Below, in pieces: positions 55,059-63,490 of a stretch of DNA of 64,000 nucleotides. Source of the stretch: Neisseriaceae bacterium (GTDB taxonomy: Bacteria; Pseudomonadota; Gammaproteobacteria; Burkholderiales; Chromobacteriaceae); contig JAIYAC010000009.1 of NCBI GenBank assembly GCA_027489245.1, forward strand, positions 1 to 64,000. Reading direction: 5' to 3'. Both the position numbers and the translations under genes were made by a program. The notes beneath the pieces were generated by a model that made no database searches, was not told the DNA's origin, and worked only from the letters and a program-made list of their open reading frames with translations. The stretch's first letter is position 1. Each line of letters starts with the position of its first letter.

Positions 55059-55418
55059 TTACTCGGCTTTTTTGCGACTGCGCTTTTTTACCGGCTGCGG
55101 CAGCAGGAACTCGGCATCAAACTCGAACAGCGTGCCCGTGCGCCCGGTTTGCGACTGGCAGGCAATCAGCATGGCACGGTTGATGGCTTCTTTTTTGCTC
55201 ACCCCCCACCACTCGATCATCTTATCCAGCGCTTTTTGCGCGTCACGTGACAGCTCTACCGTTACCGATAGCTCCTGCAAGCGGTTGCGGCGCAGCTCGC
55301 GGCTGCGGCGCTTGCGCTCGGCTGGCGTCATGGCGCGCTCGCCCAGCGGCTTGCGCCCGGGCTTGGCGCGGGTACCGCCAATCAGGTCGATAGTGTAGTG
55401 ATCGCAAGGGTCTCGCAT
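55059..55418 (-). CDS. Ribbon-helix-helix-like DNA-binding protein
   Basis: About 119 residues (start uncertain). A basic stretch GRKPLGERAMTPAERKRRSRELRRNR is followed by LSVTVELSRDAQKALDKMIEWWGVSKKEAINRAMLIA, which has the strand-helix-helix look of RHH repressors (MetJ/Arc class). The C-terminus is very basic (KKRSRKKAE). Such proteins are common on plasmids. It is convergent with the recombinase, so the KfrA-like, recombinase and RHH genes may form one module. No good Shine-Dalgarno is seen; 55331 is an alternative start. Confidence 0.7.
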   Translation of the reverse strand: MRDPCDHYTIDLIGGTRAKPGRKPLGERAMTPAERKRRSRELRRNRLQELSVTVELSRDAQKALDKMIEWWGVSKKEAINRAMLIACQSQTGRTGTLFEFDAEFLLPQPVKKRSRKKAE

Positions 55419-55541
55419 GTAACGGTGACGGGTCACTGTGCAAAAAAAGGGGCGCAAGGATACCACGAAGGCCGCACATCACCCAGCGCCACACCGGTAA
55501 AAAGGGCGCTTGGCGCAAAATAAACCGCTGGCAAGTGCCGA

Positions 55542-55572
55542 TTGACTAGTCAAATGATAATACTTATCATCA
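55542..55572 (+). promoter_or_regulatory. Promoter with overlapping Fur box
   Basis: TTGACT (55542-55547) and TATCAT (55565-55570) are spaced by 17 bases. A perfect 7-3-7 inverted repeat, ATGATAA-TAC-TTATCAT (55554-55570), overlaps the spacer and -10 and matches the Fur operator (GATAAT-type) family. Iron repression of the operon is strongly suggested. Confidence 0.85.
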
Positions 55573-55609
55573 ATACTACTTTTTACAACCAATAAAGAGA
55601 CTTACTCTC

Positions 55610-56746
55610 ATGCGCCAAACCCTGCTTGCACTTGCCCTTGGTTCTGCCCTGCTCGCCCCGGCCACCTTTGCGGCCGACGTAAACCGCGCCAGTGTAGTAG
55701 AAACCTATAGCCAGATCGTTTTTGCCAGCTACGAAGACTCGCTGCAGGGTGCGCGTGAACTGAAAACCGCGGTAGAGGCCTTTGTCGCCGCCCCGTCGGA
55801 AGACACCCTGGCCAAGGCACGCAAAGCCTGGCTGGCCGCACGCGAGCCGTATGGCCAGACCGAAGCCTTCCGCTTTTACGGCGGCCCCATCGACGATGCC
55901 AAAGGCCCGGAAGGCCAGATCAATGCCTGGCCACTGGATGAGGCTTATATTGATGGCGTAAAAGGCAAGCCGAACGCCGGCATCGTCAATAACCGCAAAG
56001 TAGCCATCACCAAAGAAAAACTGTCGTCGCTGAACGAACGCGGCGGTGAAGAAAACGTGTCCACCGGCTACCACGCCATCGAATTCTTGCTGTGGGGCCA
56101 GGATTTTGACGTCGCCGGCCCGGGCAAACGCAGCTTTACCGACTTTGTCGACGGCAAAGCGCCTAATGCCGACCGCCGCCGCGAATACCTGAAAGTGGCA
56201 GCCGAGCTGCTGGTAGACGACCTGGCCAGCGTTGCCAGCCAGTGGAAGCCGGGCAGCAACAACTACCGCGCCAAGTTTGCCAAAAACCCGGACGCCATCC
56301 GCCAGATCATGGTGGGCATTGGTGTGCTGTCGCGCGCCGAGCTGGCTGGCGAGCGCATGGAGGTGGCACTGGATAGCCGCAACCAGGAAGACGAGCACAG
56401 CTGCTTCTCCGACAACACCCACCGCGACGTGATCAACAACGCCAAAGGCATCCAGAATGTCTGGCTGGGTGAATACAAGCGCGTAGACGGCAGCGTGGTA
56501 AAAGGCGCCAGCCTGCGTGACCTGGTGGCCGCCAGCAACAGCAAGGCCGCCGAGCGTGTTACCGCCGATATGGACGCCACCCTGAAAGCCGCGGAAGGCA
56601 TTCAGGCCCCGTTCGACCAGGAAATCGTGAAAAAAGAAGGCCGCAGCCGCGTGCAAGCCACGGTTGCCGCGCTGAAAAAACAGGCCACCAGCCTGGTAGA
56701 AGCCGCCAAAGCACTGGGTATCAAGAAACTGAACGTTAACGGCTAA
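55610..56746 (+). CDS. Imelysin-family periplasmic protein (iron-regulated IrpA-like)
   Basis: 378 residues with a signal peptide (ends ATFA, about residue 21). The imelysin/M75 fold is a helical bundle; the GxHxxE motif is present in TGYHAIEFLLWGQD (about residue 150) and YGQTEAFRFYGGP precedes it. In other bacteria such proteins are iron-regulated and linked to iron or heme uptake; the family was once called a peptidase but lacks proven activity. A Fur-type promoter lies upstream, and a di-heme protein and a second imelysin follow. Confidence 0.88.
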   Translation: MRQTLLALALGSALLAPATFAADVNRASVVETYSQIVFASYEDSLQGARELKTAVEAFVAAPSEDTLAKARKAWLAAREPYGQTEAFRFYGGPIDDAKGPEGQINAWPLDEAYIDGVKGKPNAGIVNNRKVAITKEKLSSLNERGGEENVSTGYHAIEFLLWGQDFDVAGPGKRSFTDFVDGKAPNADRRREYLKVAAELLVDDLASVASQWKPGSNNYRAKFAKNPDAIRQIMVGIGVLSRAELAGERMEVALDSRNQEDEHSCFSDNTHRDVINNAKGIQNVWLGEYKRVDGSVVKGASLRDLVAASNSKAAERVTADMDATLKAAEGIQAPFDQEIVKKEGRSRVQATVAALKKQATSLVEAAKALGIKKLNVNG

Positions 56747-56772
56747 GCCGCCTCACCACCACCACCCACCAC

Positions 56773-56794
56773 CCCGCCTGCAGCCGCAGGCGGG
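56773..56794 (+). other. Hairpin between the imelysin and di-heme genes
   Basis: CCCGCCTGC and GCAGGCGGG form a perfect 9-bp stem with a 4-base loop, followed by only TATTTG. It may be a weak attenuator or an mRNA stabiliser inside the operon. Confidence 0.55.
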
Positions 56795-56818
56795 TATTTG
56801 CATTGACCGGAAAACACC

Positions 56819-58234
56819 ATGCAAAAGAAATATCTCTCCCTTGCAGCCACGCTGGGTGGCACGGCTGCAATCCTGGGCACACTGGGCTTTACTGCCATAC
56901 AAGAAGTGGCGCCCTACCAGGATGGTGACGAAAAACTGGGCGGCAACACCACCGTCTACGAAGTAGGCCGCAATGCCTTCTCGCTGCCTGCGGCCAACAT
57001 GGACAGCAACCGCCAGACACAGTTTTTCATCGGCAACTCTTTCTTCAAGAAAGCCTGGGTAGAAGCCCCCTCGTCCACCACCGCGCGCGACGGCCTGGGG
57101 CCGCACTTCATCGCCCGCTCCTGCGGCGCCTGCCACGCGCTGGATGGCCGTGGTGCGACGCCCAATTTTGAAAACGGCCTGCAAGCCGAGCAGCCGCTAG
57201 CCTTGCTGTTCCGCCTGTCCATACCCGGCAAAAACGGCGGCAACCTGCCAGAACCCAACTACGGCGGCCAGTTCAACAACGACGCCATCCCCGGGGTAAA
57301 ACCGGAAGGCAAGATTGCCATCAGCTACACCGAACAAGCCGGCCGCTTTGCCGATGGCGAAAGCTACAGCCTGCGCCAGCCCGCCTACCAGCTTACCGAG
57401 CTGGGCTACGGCCCGCTGCACCCGCAAGTACAGATCTCGCCGCGCATCGCCCCGCAAATGATCGGCCTGGGTCTGCTGGAAGCGATCAAAGAACAAGACA
57501 TCCTGGCCAACGCCAAAGCGCAAGCTGCCGACGACGAAGGCGTTAGCGGCCGCCCCAACTACGTACACGACGCCTACGCAGATAAAACCCTGCTGGGCCG
57601 CTTTGGCTGGAAAGCCAACGTAGCGACCATCGCCCACCAGACTGCCGGCGCGTTCAATGGCGATATCGGCATTACCTCGGCCAAATTCCCCAAAGAAGAA
57701 TGCATGCCATCGCAGCGCGACTGCCTGACAGCCCCGAACGGTGGCAAACCGGAAATCAGCGCCAGCAAGATGGACGCCGTCATCTTCTACAGCCGCACGC
57801 TGGCCGTACCGGCGCAGCGCGACGCCGACACCCTGGCAGTACGCCGCGGCAAACTGCTGTTTAACCAGATAGAGTGCACCACCTGCCACACGCCAAGCTA
57901 CACCACCGGCAAGCTGGCCGGCCTGCCGGAAGTCTCCGGCCAGAAAATCAGCCCCTACACCGACCTGCTGCTGCACGACATGGGCCCGGGCCTGGCTGAT
58001 AACCGCCCGGATGGCCTGGCCACCGGCCGCGAATGGAAAACCCCGCCACTATGGGGCATTGGCCAGTTTTCCGATGTCAGCGGCCACACCCAGTACCTGC
58101 ACGATGGCCGCGCACGCAACCTGACCGAAGCCATCATGTGGCACGGCGGCGAAGCCGAGACAGCCAAACGCCGGTTTGCCAGACTGGGCAAAGCCGACCG
58201 CGACGCCATACTCCGCTTCCTGAACTCGCTGTAA
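56819..58234 (+). CDS. Di-heme oxidoreductase family protein (DUF1111)
   Basis: 471 residues with a signal-anchor at the N-terminus (about residues 1-26). Two heme-binding CxxCH motifs are seen: CGACH in RSCGACHALDG (about residue 103) and CTTCH in IECTTCHTPSY (about residue 359). The family is related to MauG and cytochrome c peroxidases and is often called putative thiol oxidoreductase. In many bacteria it sits between two imelysin genes in iron-regulated operons, as here. The substrate is unknown. Confidence 0.9.
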   Translation: MQKKYLSLAATLGGTAAILGTLGFTAIQEVAPYQDGDEKLGGNTTVYEVGRNAFSLPAANMDSNRQTQFFIGNSFFKKAWVEAPSSTTARDGLGPHFIARSCGACHALDGRGATPNFENGLQAEQPLALLFRLSIPGKNGGNLPEPNYGGQFNNDAIPGVKPEGKIAISYTEQAGRFADGESYSLRQPAYQLTELGYGPLHPQVQISPRIAPQMIGLGLLEAIKEQDILANAKAQAADDEGVSGRPNYVHDAYADKTLLGRFGWKANVATIAHQTAGAFNGDIGITSAKFPKEECMPSQRDCLTAPNGGKPEISASKMDAVIFYSRTLAVPAQRDADTLAVRRGKLLFNQIECTTCHTPSYTTGKLAGLPEVSGQKISPYTDLLLHDMGPGLADNRPDGLATGREWKTPPLWGIGQFSDVSGHTQYLHDGRARNLTEAIMWHGGEAETAKRRFARLGKADRDAILRFLNSL

Positions 58235-58296
58235 GGCCCCACGCACCCTACCAGCCGGGCCCAAGCCACGGGCCCGGCGCACACAAAGGAAACCGC

Positions 58297-59307
58297 ATGT
58301 CACGCACCCTGCTGGCCACCCTGCTACTGGCCGCGCCGCTAGCCCACGCCGCCAGTGCCGAGCAAACCTTTATCGACAGCCTGGCCCGCCACACTCTGCT
58401 ACCCCGCTACACCGCCCTCAGCCAGCAAAGCCAGGCGCTAAGCCGCAGTCTGACACAGCTTTGCCAGGACAATAGTGCGGCCAACCTGGCCAGCGCCCGT
58501 GAACAATGGCGACAAAGCTACCGCAGCTGGATGGCCGTCGCCCCGCTGAACTGGGGCCCCACCGCCGAGCTGCGCAGCCAGCGTGTGATCGCCTTTAAGC
58601 CAGCACGCGCTGCGCTGATCGAACAAGCCGTCAGCGAAAACCTGGGCCGCAGCAAAGACAGCTACGAAGAAGCCGGTGCCGCCGCCAAAGGCTTTGCCGC
58701 CATCGAATACCAGCTATTTGCACAACAGAAAAACCTGGGCGATGCCGCACGCTGCGCCTGGCTGCAACAGAACGGCCAGGAAATCGCCAGCCACACCCCG
58801 GCACTGGCGCAAGCCTGGCAAGACTTTGCGGCCAACCTCGGCCGCAGCGGCCAAGCCGGCGCCCAATACGCCAACGCCAGCCAGCCACTGGAAGAAGTCA
58901 TCAACCTGACTCTGGCCGGCGTTAACGAGATGCACAAGGAAATCTCGCGCCTGCCACAGCAAAAACCCGAGCTGGTCAACGCGCAGCGCAGCGGCGAAGG
59001 CCGTGCCCTGCTGAAAGCCCAGTTCAGCCTGCTGCAAGCCGTGCTCACCGGCAGCCCGGATCAGCCCGGCGTCAACAGCCTGCTGCTAGCCAAAGGCCAG
59101 CCTGCCCAAGCCAAAGCCCTGCAAGACGCCACCGTGGCCGTAGCGGCCGCGCTGGACAAGCTGCCGGAAAACCTGGCCAAAAACGGCCATAGCGGCCGCG
59201 AAAAGCCCGCCGTGCAGGCGCTGGAAAAACTGCTGGCCCAGATAGAAGGCCCGGTAGCGCACACCCTGGACATCACCCTCAGCTTTAATGAATCCGATGG
59301 CGACTAA
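58297..59307 (+). CDS. Second imelysin-family protein
   Basis: 336 residues, signal peptide ending AHA (about residue 18). The bundle is recognisable, but the GxHxxE motif reads GFAAIEYQLF, so the His is replaced by Ala while Gly and Glu remain. AAAGGA precedes the ATG. It follows the di-heme gene by 62 bases and overlaps the DUF1513 gene by 20 bases. Loss of the His fits a non-metal-binding or partner role for this copy. Confidence 0.85.
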   Translation: MSRTLLATLLLAAPLAHAASAEQTFIDSLARHTLLPRYTALSQQSQALSRSLTQLCQDNSAANLASAREQWRQSYRSWMAVAPLNWGPTAELRSQRVIAFKPARAALIEQAVSENLGRSKDSYEEAGAAAKGFAAIEYQLFAQQKNLGDAARCAWLQQNGQEIASHTPALAQAWQDFAANLGRSGQAGAQYANASQPLEEVINLTLAGVNEMHKEISRLPQQKPELVNAQRSGEGRALLKAQFSLLQAVLTGSPDQPGVNSLLLAKGQPAQAKALQDATVAVAAALDKLPENLAKNGHSGREKPAVQALEKLLAQIEGPVAHTLDITLSFNESDGD

Positions 59308-60373
59308 GCTTACCCGCCGCCAGCTGCTGCAAGCCGGCGCCCTCACCCTGGCGGCGCTGCCGCTGCGCAGCTGGGCCGGCGAGCCCGACCAGCCGGCCAT
59401 CATCTCGGCCTGCGACGTTGGCCGCAACCAGCACCGCGCCGGCCTGGCCGGTGCCAGCAGCCAGCTCACCCTGCCCGAGCGCGGCCACCACCTGGCGCTG
59501 GACCCGGCCCACCCCGGCGAATGCCTGGTGTTTGCCCGCCGCCCCGGCTACCAGATCGCCCGCTTCAACTGGCGCAGCGGCCGCCAGCTGGCCTGGTACG
59601 ACTACCCCGACAACCGCCACGGCTTCGGCCACGGCATTCTGGCGCACGGCAAGCTGTACACCACCGACAACGACATCGACAGCGGTAACGGCCTGCTGAC
59701 CGTACGCGATGCGCAGACGCTACAGCCACTGCGCGAGATGCCCAGCGGCGGCATCGGCCCGCACGAGCTCAAGGCGCTGGACGACGGCAACATCCTGGTG
59801 GCCAACGGCGGCATCCTCACCCTGCCGGAAAGCGGCCGCATCAAGCTCAACCGCAACAATATGAAGCCGCAGATCGACATCGTGGACCCTGCGCAAGGCC
59901 GCAGCATCGCCAGCTACGTGCTGGACGACAAGCGCCTGTCGCTGCGCCACCTGGCCCGCATCAACACCCGCGACTTCGCGGTAGCACTGCAGTACGAAGG
60001 CGACGGCGCCGCCCCGCTGGCCGCCATCTGGAACGCCGAACAAGGCCTGCGCCTGCTGGACACACCCGACGCGCTGGCGCTGGCCAGCAACGGCTACGCC
60101 GCCAGCGTGGCCGCCGGCGCCAACCGCATCGCCTGCACCGCCACCAAAGGTGACGCCGTGGTGTTCTGGGACGGCAGCGGCAGCTACCTGGGCCACGTAG
60201 CGCTCAGCAAGCCGGCCGGCATCGCCCTCAGCCGCGACCAGCGCCACTTCATTACCAGCAATGAGCTGGGCGAGATCGTGTGGATAGACAGCCAGACCCT
60301 GCAAATCGACCCGCGCCGCAGCCAGCGCTTCCCGGTAAAGTGGGACAACCACCTGAGCCTGGCGTACAGCTAG
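59288..60373 (+). CDS. DUF1513 periplasmic beta-propeller protein
   Basis: 361 residues with a Tat-type signal (TRRQLLQAGALTL, about residues 9-21). Repeating segments of about 45 residues (GHHLALDPAHPGECLVFAR, GHGILAHGKLYTTDND, GIGPHELKALDDGNILVANGG) suggest a seven-bladed propeller. DUF1513 genes commonly end imelysin/DUF1111 operons. An ATG three codons downstream (59297) is an alternative start. The role is unknown; a link to iron-limited growth is inferred from the promoter. Confidence 0.88.
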   Translation: MNPMATKLTRRQLLQAGALTLAALPLRSWAGEPDQPAIISACDVGRNQHRAGLAGASSQLTLPERGHHLALDPAHPGECLVFARRPGYQIARFNWRSGRQLAWYDYPDNRHGFGHGILAHGKLYTTDNDIDSGNGLLTVRDAQTLQPLREMPSGGIGPHELKALDDGNILVANGGILTLPESGRIKLNRNNMKPQIDIVDPAQGRSIASYVLDDKRLSLRHLARINTRDFAVALQYEGDGAAPLAAIWNAEQGLRLLDTPDALALASNGYAASVAAGANRIACTATKGDAVVFWDGSGSYLGHVALSKPAGIALSRDQRHFITSNELGEIVWIDSQTLQIDPRRSQRFPVKWDNHLSLAYS

Positions 60374-60451
60374 ACCCGCCCTTTTTCGCCGCGCGCCGTG
60401 CTGCGCAAGGTGCTGAAGCTGTACGAAGACAAGGGCTGGCGCCCGGTGTCG
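60374..60451 (+). pseudogene. Relic of a glutamine-synthetase-like gene
   Basis: Directly after the DUF1513 stop the frame reads TRPFSPRAVLRKVLKLYEDK and then GWRPV, which closely matches the start of the catalytic region of the PuuA/glutamine synthetase family, where it normally continues VAPELEFYL. Here it ends in the palindrome. About 25 codons remain with no start. The rest of such a gene is absent, so this looks like a deletion remnant. Confidence 0.6.
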
Positions 60452-60492
60452 CCAAAACAAACCCCAGCCTGCAGGCTGGGGTTTGTTTTGGC
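60451..60492. terminator. 42-bp perfect palindrome, bidirectional terminator
   Basis: The 21-bp arms are fully complementary with no spacer; the core is CCCCAGCCTGCAGGCTGGGG, flanked by AC/T-rich ends. On both strands the arm ends in a T-rich GTTTGTTTTG, so it can stop transcripts from the DUF1513 side and from the diguanylate cyclase side. Confidence 0.75.
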
Positions 60493-60570
60493 TGCCTGCA
60501 ACCATGCTTGCCCGCCTTGAAACCGCGCTGCGGCCAACCCGGCTCACGCAAGCATGAGCACCTGACCATC

Positions 60571-61716
60571 CTACTGCGGCGATGGTGTCTGCGAACCCGG
60601 GCCGTGATGCAGGTGCACTGCGTTACGGCCGGCATGTTTGGCGGCGTAGAGTGCCCGGTCTATGCCGGTAAGAAAATTCGCCTCATTTTGCAGCGCATCC
60701 CACTGCCCCAGCCCCAAGCTTACGGTAACCGTCAGCGCGGTATTGCCGGCCGGCAGCGGCTCAGCAGCAATGCGCTGCCGCAGCGCCTCACACACCGCAT
60801 ATGCCTGCCCCAGCGTACGGTCAGCCAGCAGGATGGCAAACTCCTCCCCGCCGATACGGCAGACTCGGTCTTCTTGCGTCACGCCTTGCTGCAACAGCCC
60901 AGACAAGGCACACAGCACCTGGTCTCCGGCTTCGTGCCCATGGGTGTCATTGATGTGTTTGAAGTGGTCGATATCCAGTACAGCCACGCAGAATGGCCGC
61001 AGCTTCCTGTGGTAGGCAGCTTGCCATTGCGACAGTGTCTGGTAGAAAACACGGCGGTTGGCCAGACCGGTTAACTCGTCGGTACTGGCCATTTGCTGGA
61101 TGCGCCGCTCCAGCGCCTCGGAAAAGTAGTCGCCGGCCAGCATGGCGATAAACAGAATGAGCGTAGCGGACAGCAAAACATTGAGGTAGAGCAGCTTGAT
61201 GGTGGCCTGGCCCAACGCCTGCACCGCCGCGCTGGCTGGCCAGGTAAACCATTCGAACAGGCAGAACCAGCTGATACAGATACCACTGACGATAATCATG
61301 CCGCGCTTGTCATGAGTAGGCACAACAAGTGGGGTAGTCAGAAAAAAGAACAGGAAATAATGATGGCCACCAATCTGCGTACCCTGCCCGCCCAGAATGC
61401 CGGCCAGCACGGTGGCCTGGCAGATCAGGCAGGCTTTCCAGTAGTGCGGCGGCCGGCCACTACGCTGCTGCCAGTAAAACCACACCATGCCAAGCAGTGG
61501 AATCGCCATCATTTTCAGGCTGAGGAAAGCCAGCGCCGCATTGCCCAACCAGGAAAACAGCAGGCAATAGAACACCACCATCGTCAACACCAGTACAGGG
61601 ACGGCATTGGTGATGTATTGCCGCCTGCGTACTGCGCCGCTTAATGCCGGATCAACACCCATCTGTAGCCAGGACCAGACCCGCTGCTGCCATTGTTTGC
61701 TTGAGCTTGGATTCAT
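60571..61716 (-). CDS. Membrane-bound diguanylate cyclase (GGDEF)
   Basis: 381 residues, about six N-terminal membrane helices (residues 25-200) without a recognisable sensor domain, then a GGDEF domain (about 210-375). The active motif is GGEEF in RIGGEEFAILLA and MASTDELTGLANRR marks the domain start. The product inhibition site RxxD five residues before GGEEF is not present (TQED), so feedback inhibition is not expected. It is a single-gene unit. Confidence 0.93.
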   Translation of the reverse strand: MNPSSSKQWQQRVWSWLQMGVDPALSGAVRRRQYITNAVPVLVLTMVVFYCLLFSWLGNAALAFLSLKMMAIPLLGMVWFYWQQRSGRPPHYWKACLICQATVLAGILGGQGTQIGGHHYFLFFFLTTPLVVPTHDKRGMIIVSGICISWFCLFEWFTWPASAAVQALGQATIKLLYLNVLLSATLILFIAMLAGDYFSEALERRIQQMASTDELTGLANRRVFYQTLSQWQAAYHRKLRPFCVAVLDIDHFKHINDTHGHEAGDQVLCALSGLLQQGVTQEDRVCRIGGEEFAILLADRTLGQAYAVCEALRQRIAAEPLPAGNTALTVTVSLGLGQWDALQNEANFLTGIDRALYAAKHAGRNAVHLHHGPGSQTPSPQ

Positions 61717-61872
61717 AGCGTGCGATTCAGTCCTGGTGGGATTCCGGGGGAAGCTTCAGCGGGCCAAGCGGCCAAAGCCCAGCAAGTACGCAGCCTGTTT
61801 TCTCAATATAGCGCCCGTCAAAACGGTGATCATTTCATACTTCGGCTGCACGGCAGCATGCTGCCACCAGGC

Positions 61873-62241
61873 TTACCAGCCATCCTCCACCTTCAGCCGT
61901 GGCAGGCCGTGGCGGGCGCGGGCGCGGTTGCAGGCCGCTTCGTAGATGCCGACACTGGCCAGCGCGCCAAACTCGCGACAGGGCGACGGCCGCTGGTCGT
62001 AGATGCTGCAGCTCACCGCTTCACCTACGGTGCCGCATAGCGCCACGCAGCGCGGTGGCTGGCCGTTGGCGGCGCTGTCGTCGGTGCCTACCATGCGCCA
62101 GGTATTGCCTACCTCGTGCACGGCCATGTCGGCGGGTACGCCGGGGTGGCCATCTGCGGCCAACTCGCTGCGGTGGAAAGACACGCGAAACGCCGAACAG
62201 CAGGCACCGCACTCGGTACAGCTCACACGCAAATCACTCAT
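61873..62241 (-). CDS. YkgJ-family cysteine cluster protein
   Basis: 122 residues. Cysteines in SCTECGACCSAF, then RCVAL and SCSIYDQRPSPCREF, match the CxxCxxCC...C...C pattern of the YkgJ family, probably binding zinc or an FeS cluster. The family is widespread and uncharacterised. The ATG before SDLRVSC was chosen since upstream residues are hydrophobic and not family-like. It is divergent from the phosphatase gene. Confidence 0.87.
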   Translation of the reverse strand: MSDLRVSCTECGACCSAFRVSFHRSELAADGHPGVPADMAVHEVGNTWRMVGTDDSAANGQPPRCVALCGTVGEAVSCSIYDQRPSPCREFGALASVGIYEAACNRARARHGLPRLKVEDGW

Positions 62242-62289
62242 GATGCTTACAAAACCCGCCAGACAAGGTAAAACCCACACTATAAACAC

Positions 62290-63477
62290 ATGCACGAAAG
62301 CACAACAGTGAGCCCCCTACCCGACAGCCTGCTGGCGCAGTGCCAGCTACCCGATTACCAGCACAGCCTGGCCAACCTGGCCGCGCGCCTGCATGGCAAC
62401 GCCAGCTGCCCGCCACTGGCCCACCTGGCGCTAGACGATCTGGATGACTGCAACACGGTCATCCTGCTGCTGATAGACGGCATGGGCTGCGCCCAGCTGA
62501 ACGCCCTGGTGCCAGGCGGCTGGCTGCAGCGGCAGCAATGCGCCACGCTGTCGTCGGTCTTCCCCAGTACCACCACGGCAGCCATTACCACGCTGATGAC
62601 CGGCCTGCCGCCCAGCCAGCACAGCCTGCTGGCGTGGCACGTCTGGGCACCAGAAGCCGGCTGCATTGCCACCCCGCTGCCGCTACGCAGCCACTGGGCC
62701 AGCGGCGAGGTGCCCGATAGCGACACCCTGGCCGCACGGCTTTACAGCCGGCCATCCGCGCTGCAGGGCCAGGGCCGGCAGCAGTATGTACTGCAGCCGC
62801 AGTACATTGCCGACTCGCACTACAGCCGCCACCACGGCGGCCAGGCGCAGCACCTGCCATGGCGCAGTTACGACGCGCTGTTTGCCAGCCTGGACACACT
62901 GGCGGCCACGCCGCAGCGCAAGTTTGTCTACGCCTACATCCCCGACCTGGATTCGCTGATGCACGGCAAAGGCACCACCCACCCCAAAGCCCAGGCGCTG
63001 CTGGCACGCCTGCAGCAGCATTGCGCCGAGCTGGCCGCCACGCTGCCCGGCAGCTGCAAACTGGTGATCACGGCAGACCATGGCCAGATGGATATTCCGC
63101 CAGAGCGCCTGCTGTTTCTGAACGACTACCCGGCGCTGGCCGCGCTGCTGCGCCAGCCATTGAGCGGCGAGCCGCGGGCGGCTATCTGCCATGTCAAACC
63201 GGGCATGGTGCAGGCCTTCCGCACCGCATTCGAACACACGCTGGGCCATATAGCGTGGTGCCTGCCCGCCGCGGATGTCATCGCACAAGGCTGGTTTGGC
63301 CCGCCGCCGCACCACCCGCTGCTGGGCGAACGCGCTGGTGATTTTGTCTTGCTGATGAAGGACAACTGGGGGCTGCTACAGATGGTAGGCGATGAAAAAC
63401 GCCCGCCGTTGCTGGGCAACCATGGCGGGCTCTCGGCGGCAGAAATGCAGGTGCCGCTGATTGTATGCGACGGCTAG
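62290..63477 (+). CDS. Alkaline phosphatase superfamily phosphodiesterase
   Basis: 395 residues, type I phosphodiesterase/nucleotide pyrophosphatase-like. Metal ligands and the nucleophile are visible: Asp in LLIDGMGCAQ, the Thr in FPSTTTAAITTLMTG, Asp and His in YIPDLDSLMHG, DH in ITADHGQMDI and a late His in GNHGGLS. There is no signal peptide, so a cytoplasmic enzyme is likely. The substrate is unknown. Confidence 0.85.
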   Translation: MHESTTVSPLPDSLLAQCQLPDYQHSLANLAARLHGNASCPPLAHLALDDLDDCNTVILLLIDGMGCAQLNALVPGGWLQRQQCATLSSVFPSTTTAAITTLMTGLPPSQHSLLAWHVWAPEAGCIATPLPLRSHWASGEVPDSDTLAARLYSRPSALQGQGRQQYVLQPQYIADSHYSRHHGGQAQHLPWRSYDALFASLDTLAATPQRKFVYAYIPDLDSLMHGKGTTHPKAQALLARLQQHCAELAATLPGSCKLVITADHGQMDIPPERLLFLNDYPALAALLRQPLSGEPRAAICHVKPGMVQAFRTAFEHTLGHIAWCLPAADVIAQGWFGPPPHHPLLGERAGDFVLLMKDNWGLLQMVGDEKRPPLLGNHGGLSAAEMQVPLIVCDG

Positions 63478-63490
63478 CGCCGTTTTACGG

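Noticed and set aside
52682..55418. An integrated prophage or genomic island
   Set aside because: Apart from the recombinase there are no phage or transfer genes, no tRNA target at the edge and no flanking direct repeats that I can see.
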